Positions 1 through 12,034 of a stretch of 64,000 nt of DNA are shown here, piece after piece; position 1 is the first letter of the stretch, and every line of letters begins with the position of its first letter. A model generated the notes under the pieces. It was given only the letters and a program-made list of their open reading frames with translations. It made no database searches and was not told where the DNA came from. This stretch comes from Channallabes apus (Eukaryota > Chordata > Actinopteri > Siluriformes > Clariidae), in NCBI GenBank assembly GCA_030522415.1, contig CM060118.1:31948280-32012279 (forward strand), read 5' to 3'. The translations under genes and the position numbers were made by a program.

Positions 1-369
1 GAATGCCTTTCTGATGTTTGGGCGACACTTTGTTCCTTTTCTTGGCATCAGAGCTCAAGTATTAGACAGAAATCCACTCATCTGATCCAGAGCTCCTGGT
101 GATTCATATTTCTTTCATATCAGAGCAGTAGTGACGCTAAATTCGATGATCTCATTTCTTGGACTGAGGTGTGTGACTCCAGCATGGAATTACACTAACA
201 TCCCAAAGACACAATCTTCAGGGGAAAGAATATATGAAAGTTCTTATTGAGAATAAATGGTAAGACTGTCCTAACTAGTCCTAATCTGCCAGAGAAAGTG
301 AAGCTCTTCCTGACGTTACTCCAGATCAACACTGTTTGAAATGGTCATTACTGACGGGGCTACTTTAAC

Positions 370-1207
370 TAGGGTTGTTCCAATTCCGATACTGGTATCG
401 GAAATGCTGCCGATACCACAAAAAAATCTGGCATCGGAATCGGCGAGTGTTTGAGTCCACGTACCGATCCGATACCATTTTCCTAAACATAACCTATTTA
501 TGCCCGCTAGCTTTGCTAGCTTAGCTTACTTACAGAGTGTCACGGCGTGCGCCTGTGATGGGCGTGCGTCCAAATTGATATCGCTCCTCGCTCACTAGTT
601 AGGCGGCCTCCCCACCCTTTAGGTATGTGAAGTAGCAGGGCCGCAGAATCAGGCAACGGCCCATGAGCTATCGCCGCTAATGATCCCGGCGCTATAAAAC
701 ACAGCGGGGAGTGTAGCTCGGGGTCTGACTGTTGGGAAGCTGGACTTTGCGACGCGGTGGATTTTATGAGAGACAGTGGCACAAGAGCGGGGCGATGTGA
801 TGCGCCCCAGAGACTTTAAAAAGGGGGGCACCTTTGATCTCTGCGAGAGGAGTGCATGAACGAGCTGCGCGAGCTCCCGCGGCACCTTCACTTCCGCGTC
901 GAGCCCGCCTTCGCATCCCTGCCGCCAAAGCGGAAAAGGCCGCAGAGAGCCTTTAACACTTTCCTTCCCCATTTTTCTAAATAAATGACCCTTTTTCCTG
1001 TAAGACCTCGCCTCGTGTCCGTGTTTCATGGTGTCGCCCGTGCACTTAGGGTCGAACCCGTTACACAGGGCTAGTAGTATTTTACTTAAAAAAAGAAATG
1101 CTATAATATATATATGTATCGGATCGGTACTCGGTATCGGCCGATACCCTGAGCCCAATTATCGGAATCGGTATCGGGAGGGGAAAAATGGTATCGGAAC
1201 ATCTCTA
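370..1207. mobile_element. Non-autonomous hAT-type MITE
   Basis: The left end begins TAGGGTTGTTCC and the right end is the inverted complement of TAGAGATGTTCCGATACC, so the terminal inverted repeats are hAT-like (TAGNGNTG). Both ends carry several GTATCGG-type subterminal repeats. The element is flanked by an 8-bp target duplication, ACTTTAAC (362-369) and ACTTTAAT (1208-1215), with one mismatch. There is no transposase ORF. A solo LTR (538-1065) accounts for most of its length. Confidence 0.8.
538..1065 (+). mobile_element. Solo LTR nested in the hAT MITE
   Basis: A 528-bp block starts TGTCACGGCG and ends CCCGTTACA. It interrupts the hAT MITE and is flanked by 5-bp direct repeats, CAGAG (533-537) and CAGGG (1066-1070). 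It holds a TATA box (TATAAAA at 693-699) and an AATAAA signal (980-985), in the order expected for U3-R-U5 read on the + strand. No internal retrotransposon sequence is present, so it is most simply a solo LTR left by recombination. The family is not recognised. Confidence 0.6.
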
Positions 1208-2182
1208 ACTTTAATTAAAGCTCTGTCCACCAGCCGTCCTGCTGAGGCGGCTTCAAGAGCCGAACGAACACAACCTCCAGCTGTCAGAGAAGCAAGGACC
1301 CTAGGAGAACACTGAGGAGCTCTGGATTATCCCTTAGAGACCATCACACAGCTTTTCCTGCTTCAGTTAACAGAGCTCGTGCTCAGCAATTGTACGTCAG
1401 GTCTTGTGACCTCGAGGGAACCGGCAGGTGTTCCTCGTGTTCTCGTCTCGTCATCGCATCAGCCTTAGGCCTGATTCTGGGTATCACTGTCTCACCGTCT
1501 ACCCACACACACACTGTCTTTGAATACAGACTGAAACATGTTCACCTTCGCTGGAGTTGTCGTTTTTTTTTTTTTTACTGTATTCAGAGCAGTGCATCTG
1601 AACTGCACTTCTGCTCAAAGGACACAGTAATGAGCCGTGCCTCTGGGCGGAGAGCTCTGGCCTGCAGCTTGGGGATTCCCGTCTCGAGCACATTCCAAGC
1701 ATGATGTCACAAATGAAGGAATGAACACACCAATGCTGCAGAGAGAAACTGAGAAAGAGTCCCTGCGGTGGAAAAGAGGAGCCGCCGACGCTGTTTTGCG
1801 ACAATTGTGCGTGTTTGCGAGTGCAAACCCCGGACGGAGAAATAAAGGGCCCGGTGGTTTGTGGGAGTTCCCATCTGTTCTCTGCGCAGCACAATAGGCT
1901 CCCTCTTGCATGGCATGTTTTTGTGCCGCTTGCTGCTTCTTTGAGTGCTCAGCCCAGCTGCCCAGGCAGGGAGCCTCTCTTTCAACATTGCCCCTGCTTC
2001 TCTGACTGGAAATGGGTGTGTGTGCGTGTTAGGACAGGATGAAGAATACTGTACACATTGGTTTATTACAAAAAGATATCTGGTGTGTTCAAATTCACAG
2101 AAGTAAGCGGAATGTTCAAAATATTGTTTGTTCAGTTATTACTTATTAATTAATCAATAGTTTTCATTTCAGTTTTTTCCTC

Positions 2183-2417
2183 GGGGGCGCTGGTGGCTCA
2201 GTGGTAGGTGTTTCGCCTGCCATGTGGAAGACCCGGGTTCGATTCCCAGCCAGTGCCCAAACCCCAGCCACTGGATGCAGTGCCGGTCCCGAGCCTGGGT
2301 AAAATGGGAGGGTTGCGTCAGGAAGGGTATCCGGCGTAAAACCTGTGCCAAGTTGTAGTGCGGACTGGATACTCCGCTGTGGCGACCCCTTGCCGGGAGC
2401 AGCCGAAAGACCAACAA
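2183..2417 (+). mobile_element. tRNA-derived SINE, family D
   Basis: The tRNA-like head has an A box (TGGCTCAGTGGTAGG) and a B box (GGGTTCGATTCCC). It is followed by a body with TGCGTCAGGAAGGGTATCC and a 3' part ending in GCAGCCGAAAGACC. This layout is seen in a widespread teleost SINE. The family name is not certain. Confidence 0.75.
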
Positions 2418-2787
2418 CATTTTAAAATTCTGATTTTCATTTGTGCATATGAATGAACCAAAAATATATCATTTGTGCTGCATTTTTTGTTTTGTTCCAC
2501 AGCTGTGATTATTGCATAACTATTTGAAATTCTGTCTCAATACCAGTTGGAAAATATTCCCAAATCAGTGTCCATGACTCAGGGTATGTCTGTGGTAGAT
2601 GTGTGAACAGCAGGCACTTCTTCTCTCTGGTCACATGATTGAGTAGTCATCCCGGTCTTTGAGGCTGAGGGAGCATCAAAAGGCCTTTTGTTTACAAGTG
2701 GAGTGTGGAAATCCTGAGCCGAGCTTTCGGCTCCTGTAGGGCTGGATATAATGCTCCCAGTGGGGCTCCCTCTCCTTCCCTGGCTTG

Positions 2788-2791
<4 letters not shown>

Positions 2792-2824
<33 letters not shown>
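2792..2824. repeat. (CT)n microsatellite
   Basis: A near-perfect CT dinucleotide run in the qki intron, followed by further CT-rich sequence to about 2890. The short open frames here (runs of Leu-Ser) are artefacts of the repeat. Confidence 0.9.
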
Positions 2825-2827
<3 letters not shown>

Positions 2828-3869
2828 CTCTCTCTCGCTCGCTCTCTGTCCCTTTTTTTTTTGTTTTCTCCTCTTCCTCTTCCTCCTTCTGTACTCTACC
2901 TTATTACAGCTTCTCTCTATCTATTCCAATCTACACACTTGTCTTTTGTATGTCTTCTTTATTAACTAACATGTTGTGTTTTGCAACCCAAGTCAGTAAA
3001 GTAGAGGGTTACCAGGAAAATAAAAGCATTCTTTAACGCAGCCTTAGAGAATTCATTGCCTCGGAGACCTGTTAAGAGGCTCTTACCCCATCTCTCAAGT
3101 ATAAGTTCATATGAGCATGAGACAGAGGGGCTTTAATCCTGCAGCCAACGCCACTTTTCTAAACTCACTTTGCCCTGGTAACAAGGACCCCATAATGCTC
3201 ACTCGATGCTTCACATTTACACGGCCTCATACTTCTCTGCCCTGTGTTTGTTGAATAACGCATTAAATCCCAAGTGCAAGTGAATGGAAGATGTAGGCTT
3301 GAATATAAGATTCATCTCCGCAGTTGTGCCGAGGTGATCTGAAACACGGGGCGGCCCCTGGTGCCACACAAATACAAACGTGACCGGTTGAAATACAGGC
3401 ACCTGTTCATGACATGTCCACTCTGTCAGCATGCCTTATTTCCTAAAACATCTCATCTGTGCCTCTAATACACAATTCCGACTCTGGTGGCCAACTCGTG
3501 TTTCGAAACGATTCCTCATGCTCCCAGAACCACTCTTTCACAATTTGAGTCATAATCTGGAATACGCCTGTGCTATCAGGGAAGAAAAAAATGCATTGAT
3601 GGTCAAGGTTGTCGGCTGACTTCATTTTATTTCCACATAACGTTGCTGAGTCTAGACTTGACCAACTGAAGCAACCCCACACTTTGCATGATGGGTGTTT
3701 CATTTTTGCACTTCCCTTCCTACCCTGATGCTCACATTCAAATTTTTTTCCACTGTCCAGGTTCTTCTAAAAGGTCCTGATTGTGAATGAGGAGCCTTCA
3801 GTGCGGAGATCCAGATAAAAGCACTGACGACTGCAATGAGAATTTTCCTAGGATTATGTTAGAGAACTG

Positions 3870-4242
3870 GCGGCGCGGTGGTGTAGTGGTTAGCACTGTC
3901 GCCTTGCACCTCCAGGGTCCGGGTTCGATTCCCCGGCCAGGCTCGATTCCCGTCTCTGTGTGTATGGAGTTTGCATGTTCTCCCCGTGCTTGGTGGGTTT
4001 CCTCCGGGTACTCCGGTTTCCTCCCACAGTCCAAAGATATGCAGGTTAGGATAATTGGCGTCCCTAAATTGCCCATAGTGTGTGATTGGGTGTGTGAGTG
4101 TGTGTGTGTGTGTGTGCCCTGCGATGGATTGGCACCCTGTCCAGGGTGTACCCCGCCTAGTGCCCGAAGTCTCCTGGGATAGGCTCCAGGTCCCCCGCGA
4201 CCCTGAACACAGGATTAAGCGGTATAGAAAATGAATGAATGA
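3870..4242 (+). mobile_element. tRNA-derived SINE, family A, full length, young
   Basis: The head has an A box (GTGGTGTAGTGGTTAGC) and a B box (GGTTCGATTCC). A duplicated B-box-like segment follows, then a body (TTTGCATGTTCTCCCCGTG; CCTCCCACAGTCCAAAGA) and the tail ...GCGGTATAGAAA(ATGA)n. A perfect 14-bp target duplication, ATGTTAGAGAACTG, lies at 3856-3869 and 4243-4256. The family resembles DANA/Mermaid-type teleost SINEs, but the name is uncertain. Confidence 0.92.
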
Positions 4243-4741
4243 ATGTTAGAGAACTGATATGGGTTAGGGTTTGGGATTGGGTTCAACTCACAGTTCTGTC
4301 TCTTTTGAGAAGCCAGGCCAAGAGCATAAGAAATTAAGACACATGCAAGATTTCTTTTGCCCAAGTCCACTTGCTCTAGGGCTTCCTCGCCTAAATGTTA
4401 AAATCCACAGTTTTTTTTTTTTTCTCCCTGGATGATTACATTGCGAGCTGTCAGATTGTGTAACAGCCGAATGCAGTGATGTAGAACAGAAGCCCTTCAT
4501 TTTAACGAAATTTGTCCTCAGCTCTTTTCATAAACGACAGCAATTTCTTTGCATTTTCACATCCTTCTCTCAGATCATTATCCATTTATATCAGAGACGC
4601 TTAACAATGTTTTTCATTCAGACTGGGACAGACTTTGTCTCTCACAGAGATTTAGGATTTGGGTGTAATATTCTGTAAGATGCCATGCATTCCTGCAGGC
4701 CTAATTGACTACTCAAATCTGTTTATGAGGGTGTGTGTACA

Positions 4742-4746
<5 letters not shown>

Positions 4747-4783
<37 letters not shown>
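4747..4783. repeat. (GT)n(GA)n compound microsatellite
   Basis: A short GT run passes directly into about 17 GA units. Similar simple repeats in this intron are (TG)n at 5105-5126, (TC)n at 5292-5326 and (GT)n at 6694-6713. Confidence 0.9.
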
Positions 4784-4786
<3 letters not shown>

Positions 4787-5286
4787 TTGGCTTCTGGTCC
4801 TGCTGGAAAGATGAGAGGATTCCATCCGTGTGATGTCAAAGAGCCCCTTTTCCACTCCTCTCTTTCTTCTCTTTTCCTGTTTTTGTATTTTTTTTTTGTA
4901 ATGTTTTTGACTTGGTGACCAGGAGACTTGTCGCGGCACTTCTCTTGCGCATATTTTTGGGGTCTTGGGCTGCCTTTTTTAGGGGAAGCAAGAGAATAAG
5001 AGCATGCGATTATATCGAGGAAGAAATGGACCATCTGGACCGATTCTAAGAGTGTGAATTATAGAAGGGGGGAAAGGGAGAGATTATGTTTTAATTTGAA
5101 CCTGTGTGTGTGTGTGTGTGTGTGTCTGCGTATGAGGATGTGAAGTTTCACTGGTTGTCAGTCATGTGAGAGTCTATCCAGCTTTGATTGAATCTCTCCC
5201 TTTTTCTTTCATTCCCAGCAAAACAACAACACACAATCCAACACAGCGTATCCAGGGAGGATAAAAGCAGCAGTAAATAGCTAATA

Positions 5287-5329
<43 letters not shown>

Positions 5330-5768
5330 AGTCGTTTCCTCAGTTCAAAGCCAGTTTGATGTATGAAACTCTCTCCTCCTTTTAATTATGCTTCTTTAAT
5401 TGCAGTCAGGAGATCGCCTACACTGAGGCAACCAGTCACTTCTTTCAATTGCATCGACATGATAAATATACTATACGTCTGTGTCTTTTTCCTGATTCCT
5501 GATTGTTTAAGTCTGCGTAGTCTTTAGATTTTCAGATATGCTGTAGCAGTGTGTATTTCTGCGCAGGTCTATCAGGCGTAACAGTAAACTGTAAAAGGAT
5601 CTGAGTCGGCATCAATGACTCTTTTACGCACTTCCCAAGAGGGATGACCCCGGCGCTTTCGCACATCATTTTTCCACGAGTGAAAAGACAGACAAAACGG
5701 CAAACAGGGAAGCTGTTAGGATGATAGTTGTGCTATTTTTTTATTTTATTTTTTTCCTTGAAACAGTT

Positions 5769-6147
5769 CATTCATTCATTTTCTATACCGCTTAATCCTG
5801 TGTTCAGGGTCGCGGGGGACCTGGAGCCTATCCCAGGAGACTTCGGGCACTAGGCGGGGTACACCCTGGACAGGGTGCCAATCCATCGCAGGGCACACAC
5901 ACACACTCACGCACCCAATCACACACTACTGGCATTTTTTTTTTTTTGGGAAACGCCAATTAGCCTAATCTGCATGTCTTTGGACTGTGGGAGGAAACCG
6001 GAGAACCCGGAGGAAACCCACCAAGCACGGGGAGAACATGCAAACTCCATGCACACAGAGACGGGAATCGAGCCTGGCCGGGGAATCGAACCCAGACCCT
6101 GGAGGTGCAAGGCGACAGTGCTAACCACTACACCACCGCACCGCCTA
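5769..6147 (-). mobile_element. tRNA-derived SINE, family A, full length
   Basis: Same family as the copy at 3870, in reverse orientation: the tail (TTCA)n is on the left and the tRNA head on the right. The target duplication CTTGAAACAGTT is at 5757-5768 and 6148-6159. A run of T (about 5936-5946) interrupts the body where other copies read GCAATTTAGG, an oddity private to this copy. Confidence 0.9.
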
Positions 6148-7394
6148 CTTGAAACAGTTGTGACTATAAAATGCCTTTTTGTTTATGATGCTGCAGCGTG
6201 GAGGGAAATGAAGCAGCATGAAATAGATTGTTTGCATATTGTGTCATTTAGAAGATTGTGACTGTAACAAACACAGGCGTGTTTCTAAACGTGTCATTTT
6301 TATGTGTGACCAACACCAGATCACAGTTTAAAAGTTTATCTTATTAGAATCGCGTGCCAGACTCTGTAAACGAATCGCATACCAACCAAGCAAGATCCTG
6401 CGACAATCTCCCGATACACACCCAGAGCGACACGTCCAACTTTTCTTCTTTCCAACCCAATTAATGCAAAGTATTCGAATTAAACTTAGTATTAAAGGCC
6501 AGCCCTTGAACTTTCATTCTCAGTGGCGTGACAGTGGGCACCTCACACCCAGCGCCGCAATAATTGGCTAATCAATTAAACACATTCCCAATTCGACCCA
6601 TTTCTTCTTCTGATTTTTTTTTTTTCTTTCTCCCATCATGTGAGGAATGAGTCATGTTCCACACTCACAGGAAAGGCTGTTTCGGTCTGATTTGTGTGTG
6701 TGTGTGTGTGTGTGATGAACAAAATGTAGGCATGTTCGTGTCTATGCACTTCAAGCTTTAGAAAGGTTTATGCTCACAGCCGTCTGGTATTGTTCAGACG
6801 GACAATACACACTCCTCCAGCTGAGTAATAAATAAACCTCAGGGGGCTCGGTGGGCTCTGTTTGCGTCATTAAATTATTATGATTATTATTACTATTAAA
6901 CACTTCCTAATGTAGTAACATTTAAACTATTCAATTTACACACTGGCTTAACATGTCTTTCAGCATCACTACTCCATAAAGTCACAAAATAACTCACACT
7001 TTCATTATGTCCAAATGTTTCCGTACAATTCATGAGTAAAATTAAGCATGAAACACTTAAATAAACATTGTTTTATAAATTCAGAATCAGACCCATAGTT
7101 GGAAGTGCAGTAAAGAAAAAACATTTAGGAAAACCTATGTGTCTATGGATTTTCCATTTTCCTGGCATATGATCCCCATGACACATGTAAGGTTATGGCG
7201 CTTCATATCCCAGGTAACTTAGGGCACACTACTGTACTTAGGGTACACTACAGGCAATTTGGAAACCAGTAATTCTACACTGTAAGAAACCGGGGGCCCC
7301 TCCTGCTGCAACCCACCCATTTCTCTACAGTAGCTTTGGGACTGGAACTGAGGATATACCCTGCATGTCCCATGGCTAAGAGCCTTGCCCAAGG

Positions 7395-7545
7395 GCCCAA
7401 CAGTGACAAAATGCCCCAGAAGGAAACAAGAGTACCTGGAGGAAACTCACAACACACAGAGAACATGCAAACCCCACACACAAAGTAGAGGCACGATTTG
7501 ACCGCCAACCCCTCCGGTGGCAAACCACTGAGCCACAATGTGCAA
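7395..7545 (-). mobile_element. Decayed SINE fragment, family A-like
   Basis: Reverse-strand fragment with recognisable body words (GAACATGCAAACCCCACACA) and a degenerate tRNA head (AACCACTGAGCCAC). It is strongly diverged, so older than the other copies. Confidence 0.5.
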
Positions 7546-7705
7546 TAGGATTGAATAAACATTAAGCATTGTAGGTATAATTAAATAAAATATGTTAAAC
7601 AAACATTAATTAGACATCACAGATTGATCCAGAAGTTCTAAATATAATATCCATTCAAACTTGAAATCTCATAATCATGTCATGCCATGGAATTTACTTT
7701 TATTT

Positions 7706-7935
7706 TATAGAACTTTATTAATCCCAGAGGGAAATTGCTAAATTTTTCGCATATCCCAATTAGGAAACTGGGGTCAGAGCGCGGGGTCAGCCAGCTTACA
7801 GCGCCCCTGGAGCAGATAGGGTTAAGGGCCTTGCTCAAGGGCTCAACAGTGGCAACTTGGCGATGCTGGGGTTCGAACCCCCGACCTTCCGATCAGTAAC
7901 CCAGAGCCTTAACCAATTGAGCCACCACTGCCCCA
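7706..7935 (-). mobile_element. tRNA-derived SINE, family C
   Basis: Read on the - strand, it has an A-box head (GTGGCTCAATTGGTTAAGG), a B box (GGGTTCGAACCCC) and a body with AAGGCCCTTAACCCTATCTG. It ends in GGGATTAATAAAGTT and an A/T-rich tail. It is a different family from the SINEs at 3870 and 2183. Small fragments of the same family occur at about 46053-46105 and 60693-60750. Confidence 0.75.
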
Positions 7936-8368
7936 TGAAGTGGGCCATTTTGACTTTATTGACAGATTTTCTTGCTTACAAACATGAAACATGCCATTTT
8001 GTTGAATTATATTCACCTTTACATAATGTGAAATACATTCTTATTAGTATATGGAACGTTTCATGCCCAGTCGACTGTTACAGGGCTGTTAATGAAACAT
8101 GCATTCATATATTCTTTCATACGCAAGTGTTTTATTCTGGTCAGGATCACAAACAAACCATCATATAGATTCTTTAAATTGCTGTTAAACAACTTTCCTA
8201 ATCATTTCCCATTTAAAATGTACATTTATGAACTAATTGTAGTGTAAGATAGGAACCTACAGTGGTACAGAAGCCAAGTTCACTTAGTCATTCATCAACA
8301 TAGATAGGAGAGAAAAGAGACCACACAAGCCAAATAAGGCAGAAATGTGTGTTGAAATTTATAAGTGG

Positions 8369-8566
8369 GGGGTCAGGGGTAGCTCAGTGGTTAAGGCATT
8401 GGACTACGGTTCGGAAGATCCCAGGTTCAAACCCCACAACCACCAAGTTGCCACTGTTGGGCCCTTGAGCAAGGACCTTAACCCTCAACTGCTCAGATGT
8501 ATAATGAGATAAAAAATGTAAGTCGCTCTGGATAAGAGCGTCTGCCAAATGCCTAAATGTAAATAA
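8369..8566 (+). mobile_element. tRNA-derived SINE, family B
   Basis: The tRNA-like head (GTAGCTCAGTGGTTAAGG; B-box-like GGTTCAAACCCC) is followed by the tail AAGTCGCTCTGGATAAGAGC and GTCTGCCAAATGCC, a 3' end shared by many teleost SINEs and their LINE partners. A reverse copy lies at 35159-35323 and a tail scrap at 54655-54681. Confidence 0.8.
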
Positions 8567-9200
8567 GTCAGGGAAAATATATATATATATAAGCAGCTAC
8601 TGGACTTGCCTGAAAATGCCCATTTCTTCAGAGAGGGAAGTAATGCAAAGTGGAAATCAACTGGACATGTTAAAAACTTGCCTGGAAGAGGACGCAAGTT
8701 TAAATTTAGTCAAAAAAAAAGTCAAAATACCGCCATACCAAAAGAGCTTTTTTTTATTTTTATAATGTATGCCAGATAAAAGGCTTTTCTGACACTTAAA
8801 CACACACACGAGTGCCTGGAGTTAGTCAGCCACTACTGCAACCTTGACTGGAGCTGTGTGCTAAGGTCTGATAAAACTAAAGTTGAGAATTTTTGCAGGA
8901 AACTCAAAATGGGTTTAAAAAGAAGGATGGCTTTAATGAAAGAAAAATAAACTGTAAAATGTGGTTTTGTGATTGTTATGAGGCTGTTGTAACTCCAAAG
9001 CCCCTGCAAACATAGTTAGGGCACATGGCTTCCTGGACTGCTTGAAATCAAGTTTATGCCTGAACCGCAGTGAGAGTGCACAAGAGAAGGCGCAGGAACC
9101 CGGATGGTCTGAGAGATTCTGTAAAGAGGAAGGACGCTACATGCCCTGCTCTGTATTTTCCAACTGGTAGCATGCCAAGCTGTAAATAACATGGACATCT

Positions 9201-9432
9201 TTACAGCGCTGTACATTTCGTGCATGCTTTTGCTTTTACTTTACAGCGCTGTACATTTCGTGCATGCTTTTGCTTTTACTTTACAGCGCTGTACATTTCG
9301 TGCATGCTTTTGCTTTTACTTTACAGCCCTGTACATTTCGTGCATGCTTTTGCTTTTACTTTATAGCGTTGTACATTTCGTGCATGCTTTTGCTTTTACT
9401 TTACAGCGCTGTACATTTCGTGCATGCAGTAC
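9201..9432 (+). repeat. 40-bp minisatellite, about 5.7 copies
   Basis: Units start at 9201, 9241, 9281, 9321, 9361 and 9401, each reading TTACAGCGCTGTACATTTCG followed by TGCATGCTTTTGCTTTTACT, with few substitutions. The last unit decays after TGCATGC. Every unit contains TGCATG. The open frame running through it is a consequence of the repeat. Confidence 0.95.
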
Positions 9433-10157
9433 GCTTTTACTTTTCGTACAAATGAGATGCGCACACCATGTGTTTATGGTGCTATCGGAAGGTAGACGAC
9501 AGTGGACGTATTGTCTTCTTCTGTTGTTGCCGATTTTCTTTGACTTCCAGGTCTATGCTCCGGGAGCACGCTCAGAGCTCCTGTGTCTGATTGATTGAGT
9601 TATCCATCCCGGAGTATTGGCTCCCAAACGCATTATTGGGTGTGCTAGTCTGACCTTGAGTTCAGTTAAGAATGATATTATTTGGATTAACATTGACATG
9701 TTACACGTCCAGTTGTAGTCAGAATACCACAATTCGTCAGACTAATACAACATCATGTAAAGGTATTGAGTGACTTAGGCCCTATTAGCTGTTGTAATAT
9801 AGTTTACTTTAACTGTGACCTAGTGACAGAGGGCTCATCCTAACACTGATAGTATCTCATTTTAACCAAGAAATTGATCATTATTAGATTACCTGTGTGT
9901 GTATAACTACTACATGCCATTCCATTCTCTCTCTGCAGCTTAGCTCTCAGTTCATTCTGTGACACTGTAATGCCACAAATGTACGGACTCCTGATAAATC
10001 TCACCCTTACAGTATGTGCTTGTTCAGCATCCTATTATAAGATTAACCTCCACTCTTCTGGGAAGGCTTTCCACCAGATTTGAGGGCTGGCTGTGGGGAT
10101 TTGTCCTCATTCAGTTGCCTAATAGGGATTCACTTATACGGTATATGGAAACATGTA

Positions 10158-11030
10158 CAGTATATATACAGTACTGTGCAGAAATCGTAGGCACGATATT
10201 ATATGCTGTATTAATTTTGTTATTTATGTTTATCATGTCAGCGTAATTATGTACAAAATCATTCAGTATTTCCATATAAAACTTAAAAATAAATATAAAA
10301 ACATTACAGGAGAATATATGCATGGCTGTAAAGAGAGAAAAAAATAGTACAAGACAGACCAGTTTTCAGATGGAAACAAAAAACCTAAGGTATACTCCTG
10401 CGATTGGCATAAAAATAGAAATGAGCGAGTGCGACAAAGTTACTAGAAGAACTCATATTCTCCAGCAAGCTCAGTAAAACCTACTGTAACATCTATTTTA
10501 CCTATAGTACTGTGCAAAAGTCTTGGGCAAATACAAAAATATGGCATAAGCAAAAGATGCTTTTGAAAACATTTCTGCATAAAAGAAACTTCTATAAAGA
10601 GCAATAAAGAGTAATAAAATAAACATTCAATATTTGAAGCGAAAACTCATTGCTTAAAATCAGGAGTTTTAGACACAGATTTGTGCAGTTTTATAATAAA
10701 ACAGCTGTTAGGTTTTACTGAGCATGCTGGAGAATATGAGTTCTTCTGGTAACTTTGCCACACTCACTGCTTTCTATTTATTTTTTATTTTTTTTACCTT
10801 TATTTAACCAGGCAAGACAGATTAAGAACAGGTCTCTTATTTACAACTGTGGCCTGGCAAAATTTTTATGCAAATAAAAAACAGGTGCATGGGAAATTTA
10901 TAAGTTATATATCGAAATACTGAATGATTTTGTACATAATTATGCAGACCTGATAAACATATATAACTGGTGTGGAATTGGTACAGCATGTAATATGGTG
11001 GCCTAAGACTTTTTGCACAGTATTATATAT
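10158..11030. mobile_element. Palindromic Tc1/mariner-type element with nested copy
   Basis: The left arm (about 10158-10495) is repeated inverted at about 10690-11030. Examples are GTACAAAATCATTCAGTATT at 10251 against its complement near 10925, and CATATTCTCCAGC at 10453 against its complement near 10730. The tips carry CAGTACTGTGCA...GTAGGC-type Tc1-like ends. A further end, TAGTACTGTGCAAAAGTCTT at about 10505, sits in the loop, suggesting a second nested element to about 10697. The right arm is interrupted at about 10793-10860 by another dispersed repeat (TTTATTTAACCAGGCAAGAC). No transposase frame survives. Confidence 0.75.
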
Positions 11031-11034
11031 ATAT

Positions 11035-12034
11035 AGACTTTAACGAGTTAATTTAGATTAATTAATTACACAAAAATAATGCGTAAAAGTTTTTTAATTG
11101 CACCGCGGAACGTTTCTCACTGGATGAGTTTCGGCGGACCGATTATACTGAAGCACCAACTAGCGTTCAGACAAAAACAAAACACAGTGAACATGGACAA
11201 AGAAGCTGATGAGACCGCTTTGGTTGGCCCTGTGGATGGGAAGTTTTGTTATAAAAAAACGAATGGATGGAAGCGTCAGGGTTTCCAATGTTCTGAATGT
11301 ACTTGAAAGTATTGTGTTTTACTTTAAAAAACAGTTTACAGAAGGTCTACCTACCTATAGGGTACCTGAATTTCTGAAATGTAGGCTACTATATTTCTAA
11401 ATATTCTATTATGCACAACACACATGATGTTATATAATTTCTATCTGTTTCACCCAAATGAGGATGGGTTCCCTGTTGAGTCTGGTTCCTCTCAAGGTTT
11501 CTTCCTAATGCCATCTCAGGGAGTTTTTCCTTGCCACCGTCGCCGTCACCCTTGGCTTGCTCATCAGAGAAATTTCATTAATTCGTCTGATTATTATTAT
11601 CTACACATTTTTCTCACACACACACACACACTTCCAATTATTTTATTTTCTAAAATTATTATTATTATTTTTTTTTTTTGGTAAATTTTCTTTCATTTTT
11701 GTGAAGCTGCTTTGAGACAATGACCATTGTTAAAAGCGTTATATAAATAAAATTGAATTGAATTGAATTGAATTAAATCTATTGCTACACTTAATGGCAA
11801 TATTGCACTGGTCTGTTGGACTTGGTTGAACAAAAATAAACAATATTTTGTTGCTTAAGCTTATGTATTCAGTCATTATTCAATGGTATATGAAAAATCC
11901 ATATGAAAAAACTTACTTCTCACTGTTCTCAGGTCAAATATTTATATGCGATTAAAAATGCGATTAATTTCGATTAATTAATTACAAAGCCTCTAATTAA
12001 TTAGATTATTTTTTTTAATCGAGTCCCGGCCCTA
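11035..12034 (-). mobile_element. Non-autonomous hAT-like element with nested retroposon
   Basis: The right end, read on the - strand, starts TAGGGCCGGGACTCGATTAA and is followed by runs of TTAATTAATCG, a pattern I recognise from teleost hAT-type MITEs. The left part (11035-11400) carries related TTAATTAATTACAC sequence, but the left tip is degraded and no target duplication could be defined. A retroposon 3' end (11430-11775) lies inside. Confidence 0.6.
11430..11775 (+). mobile_element. Non-LTR retroposon 3' end with (GAATT)n tail
   Basis: Contains the teleost repeat words TCAAGGTTTCTTCCTAATGC, GGGAGTTTTTCCTTGCCACC and GAAGCTGCTTTGAGACAATG. It ends with ATATAAATAAAATTGAATTG and about four GAATT units, the tail style of a LINE or LINE-mobilised retroposon. 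A CA tract and a T tract interrupt it. A diverged reverse copy lies at about 31590-31735. Confidence 0.7.

Noticed and set aside
2190..2260. tRNA gene
   Set aside because: The A and B boxes belong to a SINE head. The acceptor stem does not pair and SINE body sequence follows directly. The same holds for 8369 and 3870.
3798..4182. Recurrent 60-130 aa frames with MEFACSPRAWWVSSGYSGF
   Set aside because: This peptide is the chance translation of the family A SINE body and recurs at every copy, on both strands.
9191..9598. 135-residue open frame
   Set aside because: It consists mostly of the 40-bp repeat read in shifting frames, with no splice or codon evidence.
11079..11306. 75-residue frame as a gene
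   Set aside because: It lies within a hAT-like repeat and shows no match to a known protein.
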